46,433 bases of DNA, from the NCBI GenBank assembly GCA_030265685.1, contig JAJDGO010000005.1:1-46433 (forward strand), given 5' to 3'. The notes beneath the pieces were generated by a model that was not told where the DNA came from, ran no database searches, and worked only from the letters and a program-made list of their open reading frames with translations. The position numbers and the translations under genes were made by a program. Source of the stretch: Bacteroidales bacterium OttesenSCG-928-M11 (lineage in GTDB: Bacteria > Bacteroidota > Bacteroidia > Bacteroidales > Azobacteroidaceae). Each line of letters opens with the position of its first letter. Position 1 is the first letter of the stretch. Below are positions 26,800 through 35,516 of the stretch, piece after piece.

Positions 26800-27975
26800 T
26801 TATCTTTTTAAGGAAGAAGAATTAACCCGTTCTGTTGATATAATTGTTTTTTTTCCATTGACTAATGTAGTGCCAAAAAGGAAAATTTCGCCACCATCCT
26901 TAAGTTTTAATTTCTTGCGAAGTTCATCTGCGCTAAGAGGATAGTTTCGGGTAGCAATATTCGCCCGCTCTTTCGGAAAATCAGAAGTTACTTGAAATAT
27001 CCGACCAGGAAAGTCAGCGACAAGATTATCGGATGTATATAAATGACTGTCGCGATGCAATTTTTCAAGCTTGTATTTCAACGCAATCCCCTTATAATAT
27101 CCGGCTTTCAGAATAGATACATTCGGTTCGTAAAGATATTGCTTGACAGTATTAGCATAAGTTGATATGCAATCTTTCTCCTCCGAATAATAAAACCGTT
27201 CAACTTGTTCGCCATCCCGATTCAAATTAACACAAGTGATTTCGGGTTCAGACAGAGCCTCATTACTAAGAAGGAATAAAAGTTCTTTACATTCATTATC
27301 TATACTTACAACATGAACTTCCGCAACTTTATTCAACAAAGCAAGTGCTTGTTTTATATCCAACATCGGAGAAAGTTTGATCAAGATATGCTTCGACTTA
27401 CTCAGCATTGTGTCTTGCAGAAGAATAATATTTGGCTCGCAGTCAGAAATGGAAACAAGTTTCCGACCAGTAATAGAACGTCTAGCCGGATCAATAAATA
27501 AACAATCGACAGGAGACATCGTTTCCAGAAATTGTTCGGCTTCCGCATTGAAAGTTTCAACGTGACTTAAACCAAGTATTTTGAAATTATGCCGGGCAAT
27601 ATCAACAAGTTCTTTCTGCCGTTCTATATAAACCACAGACGAAAAGCATGAAGAAAGGAAAGCTGTATCGACTCCTATTCCTCCGGTAAGATCAACCAAT
27701 GTATTTCCTTTTAATAATTTTGTTTTATATTGGGCTGTCAACTCGGAAGAAGCTTGTTCGAGAGATAATTTCGGGGGATAAATCAGATCTTCGTTGTGAT
27801 ACCAGGAAGGAATTTTATCACGAACCTTTTGCCTTCCGGCTATTTGATTTATGATAAATAACTTATCAGAAGATATATTTCGAGACAACTTCTCCATTTT
27901 TAAGCTCAAAGAGGGGAGACCATCCGTAAGATGTTCTCTGATAATCTTCTTTTCGTCATCGGTTAATTTGTTCAT
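26800..27975 (-). CDS. THUMP-like domain SAM-dependent methyltransferase
   Basis: A 391-residue protein. The central Rossmann methyltransferase domain has motif I LVDLTGGIGVDTAFLS (about 89-104), YIERQKELVDIARHNF, and the catalytic-loop-like DPARRS. The N-terminal ~75 residues are helical. The C-terminal third has the THUMP-like pattern (NIATRNYPLSADELRKKLKL and GTTLVNGKKTII) seen in Bacteroidota proteins of this family. It probably methylates RNA, but the target is unknown. Its ATG overlaps the murI stop (ATGA), so it is coupled to murI and closes the envelope operon. Confidence 0.8.
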   Translation of the reverse strand: MNKLTDDEKKIIREHLTDGLPSLSLKMEKLSRNISSDKLFIINQIAGRQKVRDKIPSWYHNEDLIYPPKLSLEQASSELTAQYKTKLLKGNTLVDLTGGIGVDTAFLSSCFSSVVYIERQKELVDIARHNFKILGLSHVETFNAEAEQFLETMSPVDCLFIDPARRSITGRKLVSISDCEPNIILLQDTMLSKSKHILIKLSPMLDIKQALALLNKVAEVHVVSIDNECKELLFLLSNEALSEPEITCVNLNRDGEQVERFYYSEEKDCISTYANTVKQYLYEPNVSILKAGYYKGIALKYKLEKLHRDSHLYTSDNLVADFPGRIFQVTSDFPKERANIATRNYPLSADELRKKLKLKDGGEIFLFGTTLVNGKKTIISTERVNSSSLKR

Positions 27976-28796
27976 GACAAAACGATACGCTCTGGCTTGA
28001 TATTTTCTCGAAGAAAGACCGAAGCCATTGTTGAGAACTTATCTTCTGCTTCGGTAGTAAGGTATCGGCAAGTGCCTTCTGTTTGAGATATTCGGCTTTC
28101 AATTTCGGGATGTCGTACAAGATAGTCTTCCAAAGATTCTGCAACATATTTCCCTTGAGAAACAACTTGTATACCCGAAGGAAGAAAAGATTTTATTTTA
28201 TCTATTAATAAGGGATAATGCGTACAACCAAGTATGATAGTATCTATTTCCGAATCAACAGATAATAAACGATCTATATGCTGTTTCACAAAGTAGTCGG
28301 CTCCTAACTTATTATATTCTCTATTTTCTACCAAAGGAACCCACATCGGGCAAGCTTCTCCCGTAACCTGAATATCAGGAAAAAGTTTATTTATCTCTAT
28401 TGAATACGATTCAGAGGAAATTGTTCCGGGAGTACCAAGCACTCCAATGTGTCGGGTTGTAGTTAAAGATCCGGCTATTTCAGCTGTAGGCCGGATAACT
28501 CCAAGTACTCGTCTTCCAGAATCAAGGCGAGGCAAATCATTTTGTTGAATTGTTCTCAGTGCTTTTGCAGAAGCAGTGTTGCAAGCAAATATTACAAGAG
28601 GACAACCTTCTGCGAATAAATGCTCAACTGCTTGGAGAGAAAATTCATAAACAAGGTCAAAGGAGCGAGTTCCGTAAGGTGTACGAGCATTATCGCCCAA
28701 ATACAAATAATCGTATTTGGGCAATAGTTTACGGATCTCTTCCAATATGGTCAGTCCTCCGTATCCGGAGTCGAATATGCCTATTGGAGTTTTAAT
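27972..28796 (-). CDS. murI: Glutamate racemase with non-canonical ATT start
   Basis: Supplies D-glutamate for peptidoglycan. From ATT 28796 the product is 274 residues: I-K-T-P-I-G-I-F-DSGYGGLTILEEI, with catalytic Asp9/Ser10, then ACNTAS (Cys72) and LGCTHYP (Cys191). The frame upstream stops at 28818-28820, and between that stop and DSGYGG no ATG, GTG, CTG or TTG occurs. The first TTG (28745) would delete the catalytic DSG motif. ATT overlaps the TAA of the upstream skp gene by one base (TAATT), which mimics TAATG coupling. ATA at 28799 is the alternative. A sequencing error is possible but not suggested by the intact flanks. The gene's TGA overlaps the next ATG. Confidence 0.88.
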   Translation of the reverse strand: MKTPIGIFDSGYGGLTILEEIRKLLPKYDYLYLGDNARTPYGTRSFDLVYEFSLQAVEHLFAEGCPLVIFACNTASAKALRTIQQNDLPRLDSGRRVLGVIRPTAEIAGSLTTTRHIGVLGTPGTISSESYSIEINKLFPDIQVTGEACPMWVPLVENREYNKLGADYFVKQHIDRLLSVDSEIDTIILGCTHYPLLIDKIKSFLPSGIQVVSQGKYVAESLEDYLVRHPEIESRISQTEGTCRYLTTEAEDKFSTMASVFLRENIKPERIVLS

Positions 28797-29308
28797 TATT
28801 GTATTCCTAATTCTTTTTTAACAAGGGAAGTCGCATCAACACTATTCGGGTTTACATAAACTACAATACCCGCTTCAGAACTAACATCCAATATATAGCT
28901 GAAGTTATTTGCATCTCCTACCGAAGTTAATGCTTTTTGTATTTTCTCGCGAATAGGTAAAAACAAAGATTGTTGCAATTGAACAAGGCTTTGTTGTGAT
29001 TTTTGAGCAAAAGTCTGAGCTCTTTCTTCAATATTTTGAATTTCCTGAAGTCTTCTCTCGCGTATGCTTTCTGTCAAAGACTCACTCTCAGCCATAAAAG
29101 CTTCGTATTTTTTTGAATACTCTTCGCTCAATGTCTGCATTTCTTTTTCTACTGCAGCTTGTTCTGTCTGTATTTGGGTTTGCATTGCAGTAAATTCCGG
29201 CATCGCCTGAATGATTTCTGCCGAATTAACATAAGCAATTTTACTTTCTTGAGCCATCATTCCAACAGGAATTAATAGAAGAGCAAATAATACAATTTTC
29301 TTAATCAT
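28796..29308 (-). CDS. Skp/OmpH family periplasmic chaperone (second copy)
   Basis: A 170-residue protein with signal peptide (1-19, GMMA-QE). It then has the OmpH pattern KIAYVNSAEIIQAMPEFTAM, a long coiled coil of Gln/Glu/Lys (about 40-125), and a C-terminal strand region (NFSYILDVSSEAGIVVYVNP). Skp-type trimers hold unfolded outer membrane proteins on the way to BamA, encoded two genes upstream. It is the second of two tandem skp genes, 55 bp apart. Its stop overlaps the probable murI start. Confidence 0.9.
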   Translation of the reverse strand: MIKKIVLFALLLIPVGMMAQESKIAYVNSAEIIQAMPEFTAMQTQIQTEQAAVEKEMQTLSEEYSKKYEAFMAESESLTESIRERRLQEIQNIEERAQTFAQKSQQSLVQLQQSLFLPIREKIQKALTSVGDANNFSYILDVSSEAGIVVYVNPNSVDATSLVKKELGIQ

Positions 29309-29350
29309 GATTGTAGTTTTATTGTTATTTTATTATAATCAAATGTCGGG

Positions 29351-29358
29351 CAAAGATA
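29351..29358 (-). promoter_or_regulatory. Possible internal promoter for the second skp gene
   Basis: The minus strand reads TATCTTTG, matching TAnnTTTG, 42 nt upstream of ATG 29308. No -33 TTG is seen at 19-21 bp. It would uncouple skp2-murI from the upstream operon. Confidence 0.45.
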
Positions 29359-29363
29359 CATAA

Positions 29364-29879
29364 TTATTTCGAATATCCCAGCTTTTGTAATACTTCGTTA
29401 CTAACATCTATTGAGGGAGATGCATAAATAACACTCATCGCAGAAGCTCGATCTAATATAACTTGTAAGCTTTTTGATGTAGCAACTTCCTTAACGGCAT
29501 TATATATCTCATCTTGAATTGGCTTAATCAATGCTTCTCTTCGTTTAAAAAGCTCTCCTTCGGTTCCGAAATAAGTCCGTTTTAGTTCTTGAGCTTCTTG
29601 TTCTTTAGCAACAACCTCAGCTTCTCGTTTAGTTTTCATTTCCGGAGAAAGAAATACTAAGTCTGCTTGATAAGATTTATATAAGTTCTGAGCCTCTTGT
29701 TGTAACTCCTCTATCTCCAATTGCCATTTTTTCGACAATGTATTCAATTGTTCATTGGCCATTTCATAAGCAGGAATATTTTTTAGTATATATTCCATAT
29801 CAATTAAAGCAAACTTTTGTGCATGAGCTCCCAATGTACCCAGTACCATAATGAGAGATAAAATTAAAATCTTCTTCAT
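29364..29879 (-). CDS. Skp/OmpH family periplasmic chaperone (first copy)
   Basis: A 171-residue paralogue of the next gene: signal peptide (1-20, LGAHA-QK), KFALIDMEYILKNIPAYEMA, coiled coil (about 40-120) and a C-terminal LQVILDRASAMSVIYASPSI. It lies 58 bp downstream of bamA. The two skp copies are clearly diverged, so they probably form separate or mixed trimers rather than being a recent duplication. Confidence 0.9.
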   Translation of the reverse strand: MKKILILSLIMVLGTLGAHAQKFALIDMEYILKNIPAYEMANEQLNTLSKKWQLEIEELQQEAQNLYKSYQADLVFLSPEMKTKREAEVVAKEQEAQELKRTYFGTEGELFKRREALIKPIQDEIYNAVKEVATSKSLQVILDRASAMSVIYASPSIDVSNEVLQKLGYSK

Positions 29880-29926
29880 AATATCTAGTTTTTCTTTTTG
29901 TAAATTTGATTATTAGATTGATTTAT

Positions 29927-29934
29927 CAAATATA
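29927..29934 (-). promoter_or_regulatory. Possible internal promoter for the first skp gene
   Basis: The minus strand reads TATATTTG, matching TAnnTTTG, just after the bamA stop and 47 nt before the skp ATG. A TTG sits 17 bp upstream, inside the bamA end, slightly closer than ideal. Confidence 0.45.
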
Positions 29935-29937
29935 AGT

Positions 29938-32601
29938 TTAAAACTCTTGTCCAAGAATAAAGTGAAGCTCCGAACCATTACGAGAATTTTGATAAGGTGA
30001 AGCTTTATCAAATCCATATGCCCAATCCAATCCCATCAAACCAATCATTGGGAGCATAATACGAACACCAACTCCTGCCGAACGTTTAAGATCAAATGGA
30101 TTAAAAGATTTAATATCTGTCCAAGCATTACCTGCTTCTACAAAAGTTAACCCATAAATAGTGGCCGATTGTTCCAACATAAACGGATAACGTAACTCCA
30201 AACAAAGACGACTATAAGCATAACCTTCCATTCCATATGGTGTTAATGACCCATTAGAATACCCGCGCAATCCGATTGTTTCCGTAGCATAAGTCGAAGA
30301 ATAACCACTTGTTCCATCACCTCCCATATAAAACGTTTCGAAAGGAGAACGTTTATTGCTATTATATGAGCCTAAAAATCCATATTCTATACGACTCATG
30401 AGAACTGGAGTTCTTTTTACATGCTCAGGATTAGCTAAAGGAATGAATATTTTTCCTTTAAATTTCCATTTATGGTATTCAATCCATTTATTTACTTTCT
30501 CATCGCTGCTTGATAAGCCTGAATAATCTACTCCATCCCAAAGAGAATAAGGAGGAGTTAAATGTACTGAGAAAGAGAAAGAAGAACCTCGACGAGTATA
30601 AGTAGGATTGTCTATCGAACTACGAGAAAGTGTTAATCCTAAAGACAAATTATTACAATTTCCATTTTCGACAATAAAATAAGTCCAATTTCTTAGCCAA
30701 TAACGTTGGTAAGAAATTTCAGCCATGAAATTAAAATAAGTATCCGGCCAACTTAATCTCTTTCCATAACCGGCCGAAATACCAAAGATCTTCATCTTTG
30801 TATTATCATCATAAAGATAATCACCCGTAGTTCCATAATTATAATAGTTATTATAATAGTTTTCATAATAACGATCATCTACTCCTGTCTGTTCAACATA
30901 GTAAAGTCCTAACGAAAATGAATTTGGACGTTTTTTCCCTAACCATGGATCAAAGAAAGAAACACTATAAGATTGATAATACCGTCCATTTGTTTGTCCG
31001 CTCAAAGTTAATGTTTGTCCATCTCCTTGGGGAAGGATTCCTTTTGTCACATCCGGATTAAATAAATTCCCAATAGAGAAGTTAGTAAACTTTAAACTTA
31101 GCTTACCAATAATCCCAGTTTGCCCATATCCGGCTGAAAATTCTATTTGATCATTTGCTTTAGAAGTTAGGTTATAGTATAAGTCGACCGTTCCGGTTTC
31201 CGGATCAGGACGAACATCAGGTTGTAAAGCTTCCGGATCAAAATGTCCCATCTGTGCAATTTCCCGATAAGTTCGCATTAATATATCTTTACTGAAAAGT
31301 TGTCCTGGTTTTGTTAGTAATTCTCGGCGAATAATATCTTCGTATAAACGATCATTCCCGTTTATTACGACTTTATTAATAGTTGCTTGAATACCTTCGA
31401 AAATACGAACCTCTATATCAACCGAATCCTTTTCTATAGATACCTCAACCGGAACCATTTCCGAGAATATATATCCATTGTTATAATAAACACTTGATAC
31501 CGCATCTTCATCAACTTGGAGACGTTCGGTCATTTTCTTTCTATTATATACATCTCCCGACTTCATATCAAGGATACTTCCTAAAACGGTAGAAGAATAT
31601 AAAGTATTTCCGACCCATTTAATATCGCGGATATAATACTTATTTCCTTCGTCTATATCAATGTAAATATTTATTTTCTTATCATCAACCGATACAATGC
31701 TATCCGCAACGATAATAGCGTCGCGATAGCCTTTTTCGTAATATTTTTGAATAATATTGTCCAAATCTGTCTTATATTCTTCTTTGACAAATTTCTTTGT
31801 ACTGAAAAGTTCGCGCCAACTTAACTTAAAACGTTTTTTCAGACTGAATCCTTCATTGGTTTTACCCATGACAACTTTCAGATCGTAATCGGATATATTA
31901 TCATTACCTGATATGAAAATATTATCAATTTTTGTTTTTTCGTTTTTGTCAACAGCGATATCTAATATAACACGACCATCTTGACTCGAATCGTCTCTTT
32001 GTGAAATCTGAACTTCTGAACTATTAAATCCTTTTTCGGCGAAATAATCAACTGTTCTTTTCTTGATTCGGTTAACGATATTCGGAGTTATTTGAGAACC
32101 GACAGAAACACCAATCCGAGTATCCAAATCTTCCTTTTCTCCTTTTTTTACACCCGTATAATTAATCTGAGACACAATAGGATTCGGCTTTAAAGCTACT
32201 TCAAGCCAAATACTATCGTTTGTCATTTTTACAGGAAGGATGGAAACATCAGAAAATAGGCCATATTTCCAAAAAGCTTTTACGGCATTTGTAACTTCTT
32301 CGCCTGGTATTTCAATTTTATCTCCAATAGCTAAGCCGGATACACCTATTAAAACATAATCCTGATAGCCATAACTTTCCACTCCGGTTATTTTAATATC
32401 GGCGATTGTATATTTTTTGTTATTAGTTAGACTATATGAGATAACGGGAAGTTCAATATCTTCGTCTATGGTTTGGATAGTTTCTGTATCCTGGACTTCT
32501 ATTGCCGTAGAAACGGGTATTACATCGTCGGATACATCCTGCGCTCTTACAGGGAATAAGAGAAGAACTGCCAGGATTAGAAATAAAAATCTTTTATGCA
32601 T
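29938..32601 (-). CDS. bamA: Outer membrane protein assembly factor BamA (Omp85)
   Basis: An 887-residue outer membrane insertase. Signal peptide 1-20 (LLFPVRA-QD). Five POTRA-type repeats span about 60-460, with typical motifs such as YTIADIKITGVESYGYQDYV, TKIDNIFISGNDNISDYDLK and ATINKVVINGNDRLYEDIIR. The C-terminal 16-strand barrel (about 490-887) has the L6 loop motif GLRGYSNGSL (RGY) and a final strand ending in Phe (FILGQEF). It folds outer membrane barrels, including PorG encoded two genes upstream. Follows uppS by 24 bp. Confidence 0.96.
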   Translation of the reverse strand: MHKRFLFLILAVLLLFPVRAQDVSDDVIPVSTAIEVQDTETIQTIDEDIELPVISYSLTNNKKYTIADIKITGVESYGYQDYVLIGVSGLAIGDKIEIPGEEVTNAVKAFWKYGLFSDVSILPVKMTNDSIWLEVALKPNPIVSQINYTGVKKGEKEDLDTRIGVSVGSQITPNIVNRIKKRTVDYFAEKGFNSSEVQISQRDDSSQDGRVILDIAVDKNEKTKIDNIFISGNDNISDYDLKVVMGKTNEGFSLKKRFKLSWRELFSTKKFVKEEYKTDLDNIIQKYYEKGYRDAIIVADSIVSVDDKKINIYIDIDEGNKYYIRDIKWVGNTLYSSTVLGSILDMKSGDVYNRKKMTERLQVDEDAVSSVYYNNGYIFSEMVPVEVSIEKDSVDIEVRIFEGIQATINKVVINGNDRLYEDIIRRELLTKPGQLFSKDILMRTYREIAQMGHFDPEALQPDVRPDPETGTVDLYYNLTSKANDQIEFSAGYGQTGIIGKLSLKFTNFSIGNLFNPDVTKGILPQGDGQTLTLSGQTNGRYYQSYSVSFFDPWLGKKRPNSFSLGLYYVEQTGVDDRYYENYYNNYYNYGTTGDYLYDDNTKMKIFGISAGYGKRLSWPDTYFNFMAEISYQRYWLRNWTYFIVENGNCNNLSLGLTLSRSSIDNPTYTRRGSSFSFSVHLTPPYSLWDGVDYSGLSSSDEKVNKWIEYHKWKFKGKIFIPLANPEHVKRTPVLMSRIEYGFLGSYNSNKRSPFETFYMGGDGTSGYSSTYATETIGLRGYSNGSLTPYGMEGYAYSRLCLELRYPFMLEQSATIYGLTFVEAGNAWTDIKSFNPFDLKRSAGVGVRIMLPMIGLMGLDWAYGFDKASPYQNSRNGSELHFILGQEF

Positions 32602-32625
32602 ATTTATCTGATATTGTACATTACT

Positions 32626-33363
32626 TTATTTAACTTGCTCTCCTGTTTTTCCAAATCGTCTTTGACGGCTTTGATAGTCAAGAATTGCTTTATATAAATC
32701 ATTTTCTCTAAATTCGGGCCAATATATATCTGTAAAATAGAATTCTGTATAAGCCGTTTGCCACAAAAGATAATTACTGGTGCGGATTTCGCCTCCTGTC
32801 CTGATCAAAAGATCCGGATCGGGAATATCCTTTGTTTTTAGATAACGAGAAAATAATGTTTCGTCGATTTTATTTACATCAAGTTGTCCGGATGAAACAT
32901 CTTTTGCTATATCTTTCACAGCCTCTACTATTTCCCAACGGGAAGAATAACTAAGGGCCAAAACAAGAGTTAGTCCGGTATTATTTTTTGTTTGTTCGAT
33001 AGATTCCAAAAGATTTTTCCTGGTTGATTCCGGCAAACGGTCAACATCGCCGATAACTTGAAGGCGAACATTATTCTTCATCAAATCCGGAGTTTCTCGC
33101 CGGATTGCAATAACCATTAACTCCATCAAAGAATTAACCTCTGCTTGAGGACGATTCCAGTTTTCGATAGAAAATGTATAAACAGTTAGGTAATCAACTC
33201 CAATATCTGCAGCAGTTTCTACTACTTTACGTACAGATACAACACCTTCTTGATGTCCCATATAACGTTCCATCCCGTTTTTCTGAGCCCATCTGCCATT
33301 ACCATCCATTATAATCGCAATGTGTTTTGGAATATTTGTCTTATCTATCAACTCTTTCATCAA
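32626..33363 (-). CDS. uppS: Undecaprenyl pyrophosphate synthase (cis-prenyltransferase)
   Basis: A 245-residue enzyme that builds the C55 lipid carrier for peptidoglycan and surface glycans. The substrate-binding MDGNGRWAQ contains the catalytic Asp (about residue 19). RTGGEIRTSNYLLWQ and YTEFYFTDIYWPEF are the C-terminal signatures. Two adjacent ATGs make the exact start (MM or M) ambiguous. It starts 4 nt after the porG stop. Confidence 0.96.
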   Translation of the reverse strand: MMKELIDKTNIPKHIAIIMDGNGRWAQKNGMERYMGHQEGVVSVRKVVETAADIGVDYLTVYTFSIENWNRPQAEVNSLMELMVIAIRRETPDLMKNNVRLQVIGDVDRLPESTRKNLLESIEQTKNNTGLTLVLALSYSSRWEIVEAVKDIAKDVSSGQLDVNKIDETLFSRYLKTKDIPDPDLLIRTGGEIRTSNYLLWQTAYTEFYFTDIYWPEFRENDLYKAILDYQSRQRRFGKTGEQVK

Positions 33364-33367
33364 ACAA

Positions 33368-34063
33368 CTACATACAACGTGTATCCCTCACTCCAAATTC
33401 CCAAGTAATAGAGAACAAAAGTGTATTATACCAATCTTTATTTTTTGAAAATCCATCATCTATATTATATGGATTATCCAGATTAAATCCATCTTTATTT
33501 GGAGCATCAAGTCCATCTCCAAATAATTTATGGACTGTATATTCTAATCCTAAATTTAATTTGTTTTTTATCTTATACTTCACTCCTATTCCCATTGCCA
33601 AATTGAGATTAAAAAAAGTTTTGTTATCCGGAGCTAACGTCACTCCTCCTCCCATCAAGGCATAAGGACTTATCTTACTTGTATTCAGATAAGGATACTT
33701 GTCGCTATAAGGAAGAAAGTTGAATTCCATCTGCGCTCCCAATTCATAAAAATTTCTTTCGAATGAAGCTTCTCCTTTATTTGGGAATACATTATCTGTA
33801 TTTTTTGTATCTCCCGAGACTTTTCCCCACAACAAATCGGCTTTTAATGCCCAACGGAAGTTTATATTATTTCTAAAAATAACACCAACCGAAGGATTCC
33901 ATCCTTGAAAATAAGAATCTTGGTTTGCATCTCCCATATACATTGCACCACCACCTGCAAAACCTATCTCATATTTGTATTCCTGAGCAACCGCTGTTGA
34001 ACAGAAGTATAAGCAAAACACAATCCATATAATTTTTGAAACTTTCATACTTTTCTTTATCAT
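33368..34063 (-). CDS. porG: Type IX secretion component PorG (DUF6089 barrel)
   Basis: A 231-residue outer membrane barrel. The signal peptide ends at about residue 26 (STAVA-QE). Alternating strands follow: YKYEIGFAGGGAMYMGDANQ, then AELGAQMEFNFLPY-type segments and SPYALMGGGV, as in DUF6089/PorG. PorG is required for the T9SS, which in turn should export the sorting-domain proteins at 105-2520 and 43617-46166. Upstream of uppS and bamA, the order I recall from P. gingivalis. An inner ATG (34048, MKVSKIIW) may be the real start. I assign porG from fold, length and synteny rather than strict identity. Confidence 0.8.
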   Translation of the reverse strand: MIKKSMKVSKIIWIVFCLYFCSTAVAQEYKYEIGFAGGGAMYMGDANQDSYFQGWNPSVGVIFRNNINFRWALKADLLWGKVSGDTKNTDNVFPNKGEASFERNFYELGAQMEFNFLPYSDKYPYLNTSKISPYALMGGGVTLAPDNKTFFNLNLAMGIGVKYKIKNKLNLGLEYTVHKLFGDGLDAPNKDGFNLDNPYNIDDGFSKNKDWYNTLLFSITWEFGVRDTRCM

Positions 34064-34092
34064 CCAATAAAGGAAAAACGAGAAATTTGTTT

Positions 34093-34100
34093 CAAAATTA
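34093..34100 (-). promoter_or_regulatory. Bacteroidota promoter -7 element for porG
   Basis: The minus strand reads TAATTTTG, matching TAnnTTTG, 30 nt upstream of ATG 34063. It suggests that porG-uppS-bamA can be transcribed separately from ribD and the DUF6242 gene. Confidence 0.5.
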
Positions 34101-34116
34101 TATATTTGCTCACTTT

Positions 34117-35442
34117 CTAATTATCAAACATCAATCCGTTCCTAACTCCTCGCCAAATATCGGTGCATTTAGACACCCCTTCTCCTCCGATTACATAAAA
34201 GAATACGGCATCTTCGTCTACTATTACCGATGCATTGTATCTCCTATTGTATTCCGAAGGGAACAAATACTTGTTTGCCATTGTTTCCCAAGTAATACCT
34301 CCGTCAACAGACGAATAAACTGCGGTATTAATAACACCATTATCATTCTCTCCATTTACGGCAAATATCCGGCCATTGTATATAAAAACATTATGATTCT
34401 TTATTTTAGGAAGACTTTGGCTTTTCGAATTCATTCGAGCCCAATAATACCCGTCTTCTGTACTCCAAGTAGAAGCAAGAACTTCTTTATTTATGTCTTC
34501 GCCTCCTGTAACAGTAATCCGTTGGGTGTTCATTCGGGCATAACTAACCGATGAAAAATTATTTACCGGAAATTCTGTTGGAACTTCTTTCCCATATTTC
34601 CAGGTTGATTGATTTTGGAAGCAAGCGAAAAGAGATTGATTTTCTTTCTCTACTATCAAGGATAGACTTTGAGTTTGAATCGAACTTTTATACAGTAGAC
34701 CTAATATGGCGACAACTTTTTCGGATTCGATAAGATCCCAGCCTACTAAATCGTCCGACATATACAACTCGCCGGTTTCCGTATGAGCAAAAACGCAATT
34801 ACTACCAGCTACTATTTGTTTTATAACCAGTCCGGACGGCAAATTTTCAGTAGCAACAGCTTCCCAATTTACTAAATCTTCCGACTGATATAAAGAAAGT
34901 TCGCTACCTTTTTTGGAGAACAGATAATAATTATTTCGGAATAAAATCGTTTTAGTTAAGTCGGCATTCAAAGCATCAACATTATTGGCAATTCTGTTGT
35001 AACTAATTGAATCCGGATCGGCTTGATGGATATTAATTCTCAACTCATAATGCTTTGTTCTAAGTCCATCCGGAGCCAATACTTTTAATCCCATTAAATG
35101 ATCCGTTATCTTAATTGTATCTCCCGAAGCAATTTTAACAGTATCTTGGTCTGCCCAAGTAACTGTTGAGCTATTGTTTCCTTTTGTGAAAATAATCTTG
35201 ACCTTATCCTTAAATGAAGTTTGGTAAACTAAAGAATCTTTATTGAAAATTTTCCCATTTCGTTGGTCTATCGAGAACTTTGTATCCGACAAATACGAAA
35301 TAGAATCACTTGCTAAGTAAAAAGATAACAGATGAGCATCTTCTGAAAGTATTATTTTATCTAAATCTGTTCCGTTCTTTTCGCAGCCAAATAACAGGCC
35401 AAAAAGACTACAAAGTGCGAATATCCTTAATTTCGAGCGCAT
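34117..35442 (-). CDS. DUF6242-like lipoprotein with beta-propeller-like C-terminus
   Basis: A 441-residue lipoprotein with lipobox LLFGC (Cys20). The N-terminal part (about 25-145) looks like the beta-rich DUF6242 domain (SYLSDTKFSIDQRNGKIFNK). The rest has repeated W and G-I/Y-W motifs (STEDGYYWARM, SVDGGITWETM) like a kelch/Asp-box propeller. Function is unknown; a surface or periplasmic binding role is likely. It lies 53 bp upstream of porG and downstream of ribD. Confidence 0.7.
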   Translation of the reverse strand: MRSKLRIFALCSLFGLLFGCEKNGTDLDKIILSEDAHLLSFYLASDSISYLSDTKFSIDQRNGKIFNKDSLVYQTSFKDKVKIIFTKGNNSSTVTWADQDTVKIASGDTIKITDHLMGLKVLAPDGLRTKHYELRINIHQADPDSISYNRIANNVDALNADLTKTILFRNNYYLFSKKGSELSLYQSEDLVNWEAVATENLPSGLVIKQIVAGSNCVFAHTETGELYMSDDLVGWDLIESEKVVAILGLLYKSSIQTQSLSLIVEKENQSLFACFQNQSTWKYGKEVPTEFPVNNFSSVSYARMNTQRITVTGGEDINKEVLASTWSTEDGYYWARMNSKSQSLPKIKNHNVFIYNGRIFAVNGENDNGVINTAVYSSVDGGITWETMANKYLFPSEYNRRYNASVIVDEDAVFFYVIGGEGVSKCTDIWRGVRNGLMFDN

Positions 35443-35470
35443 TCTTTTATTTATTTAAGCGAGCTGCCTG

Positions 35471-35478
35471 CAAAAGTA
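35471..35478 (-). promoter_or_regulatory. Possible promoter -7 element for the DUF6242 lipoprotein
   Basis: The minus strand reads TACTTTTG, matching TAnnTTTG, 28 nt upstream of the ATG. The nearest upstream TTG is 23 bp away, longer than ideal. Confidence 0.5.
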
Positions 35479-35516
35479 GAACTATTTTTTACTATAGCAG
35501 CCAAGTTCGACAATAT

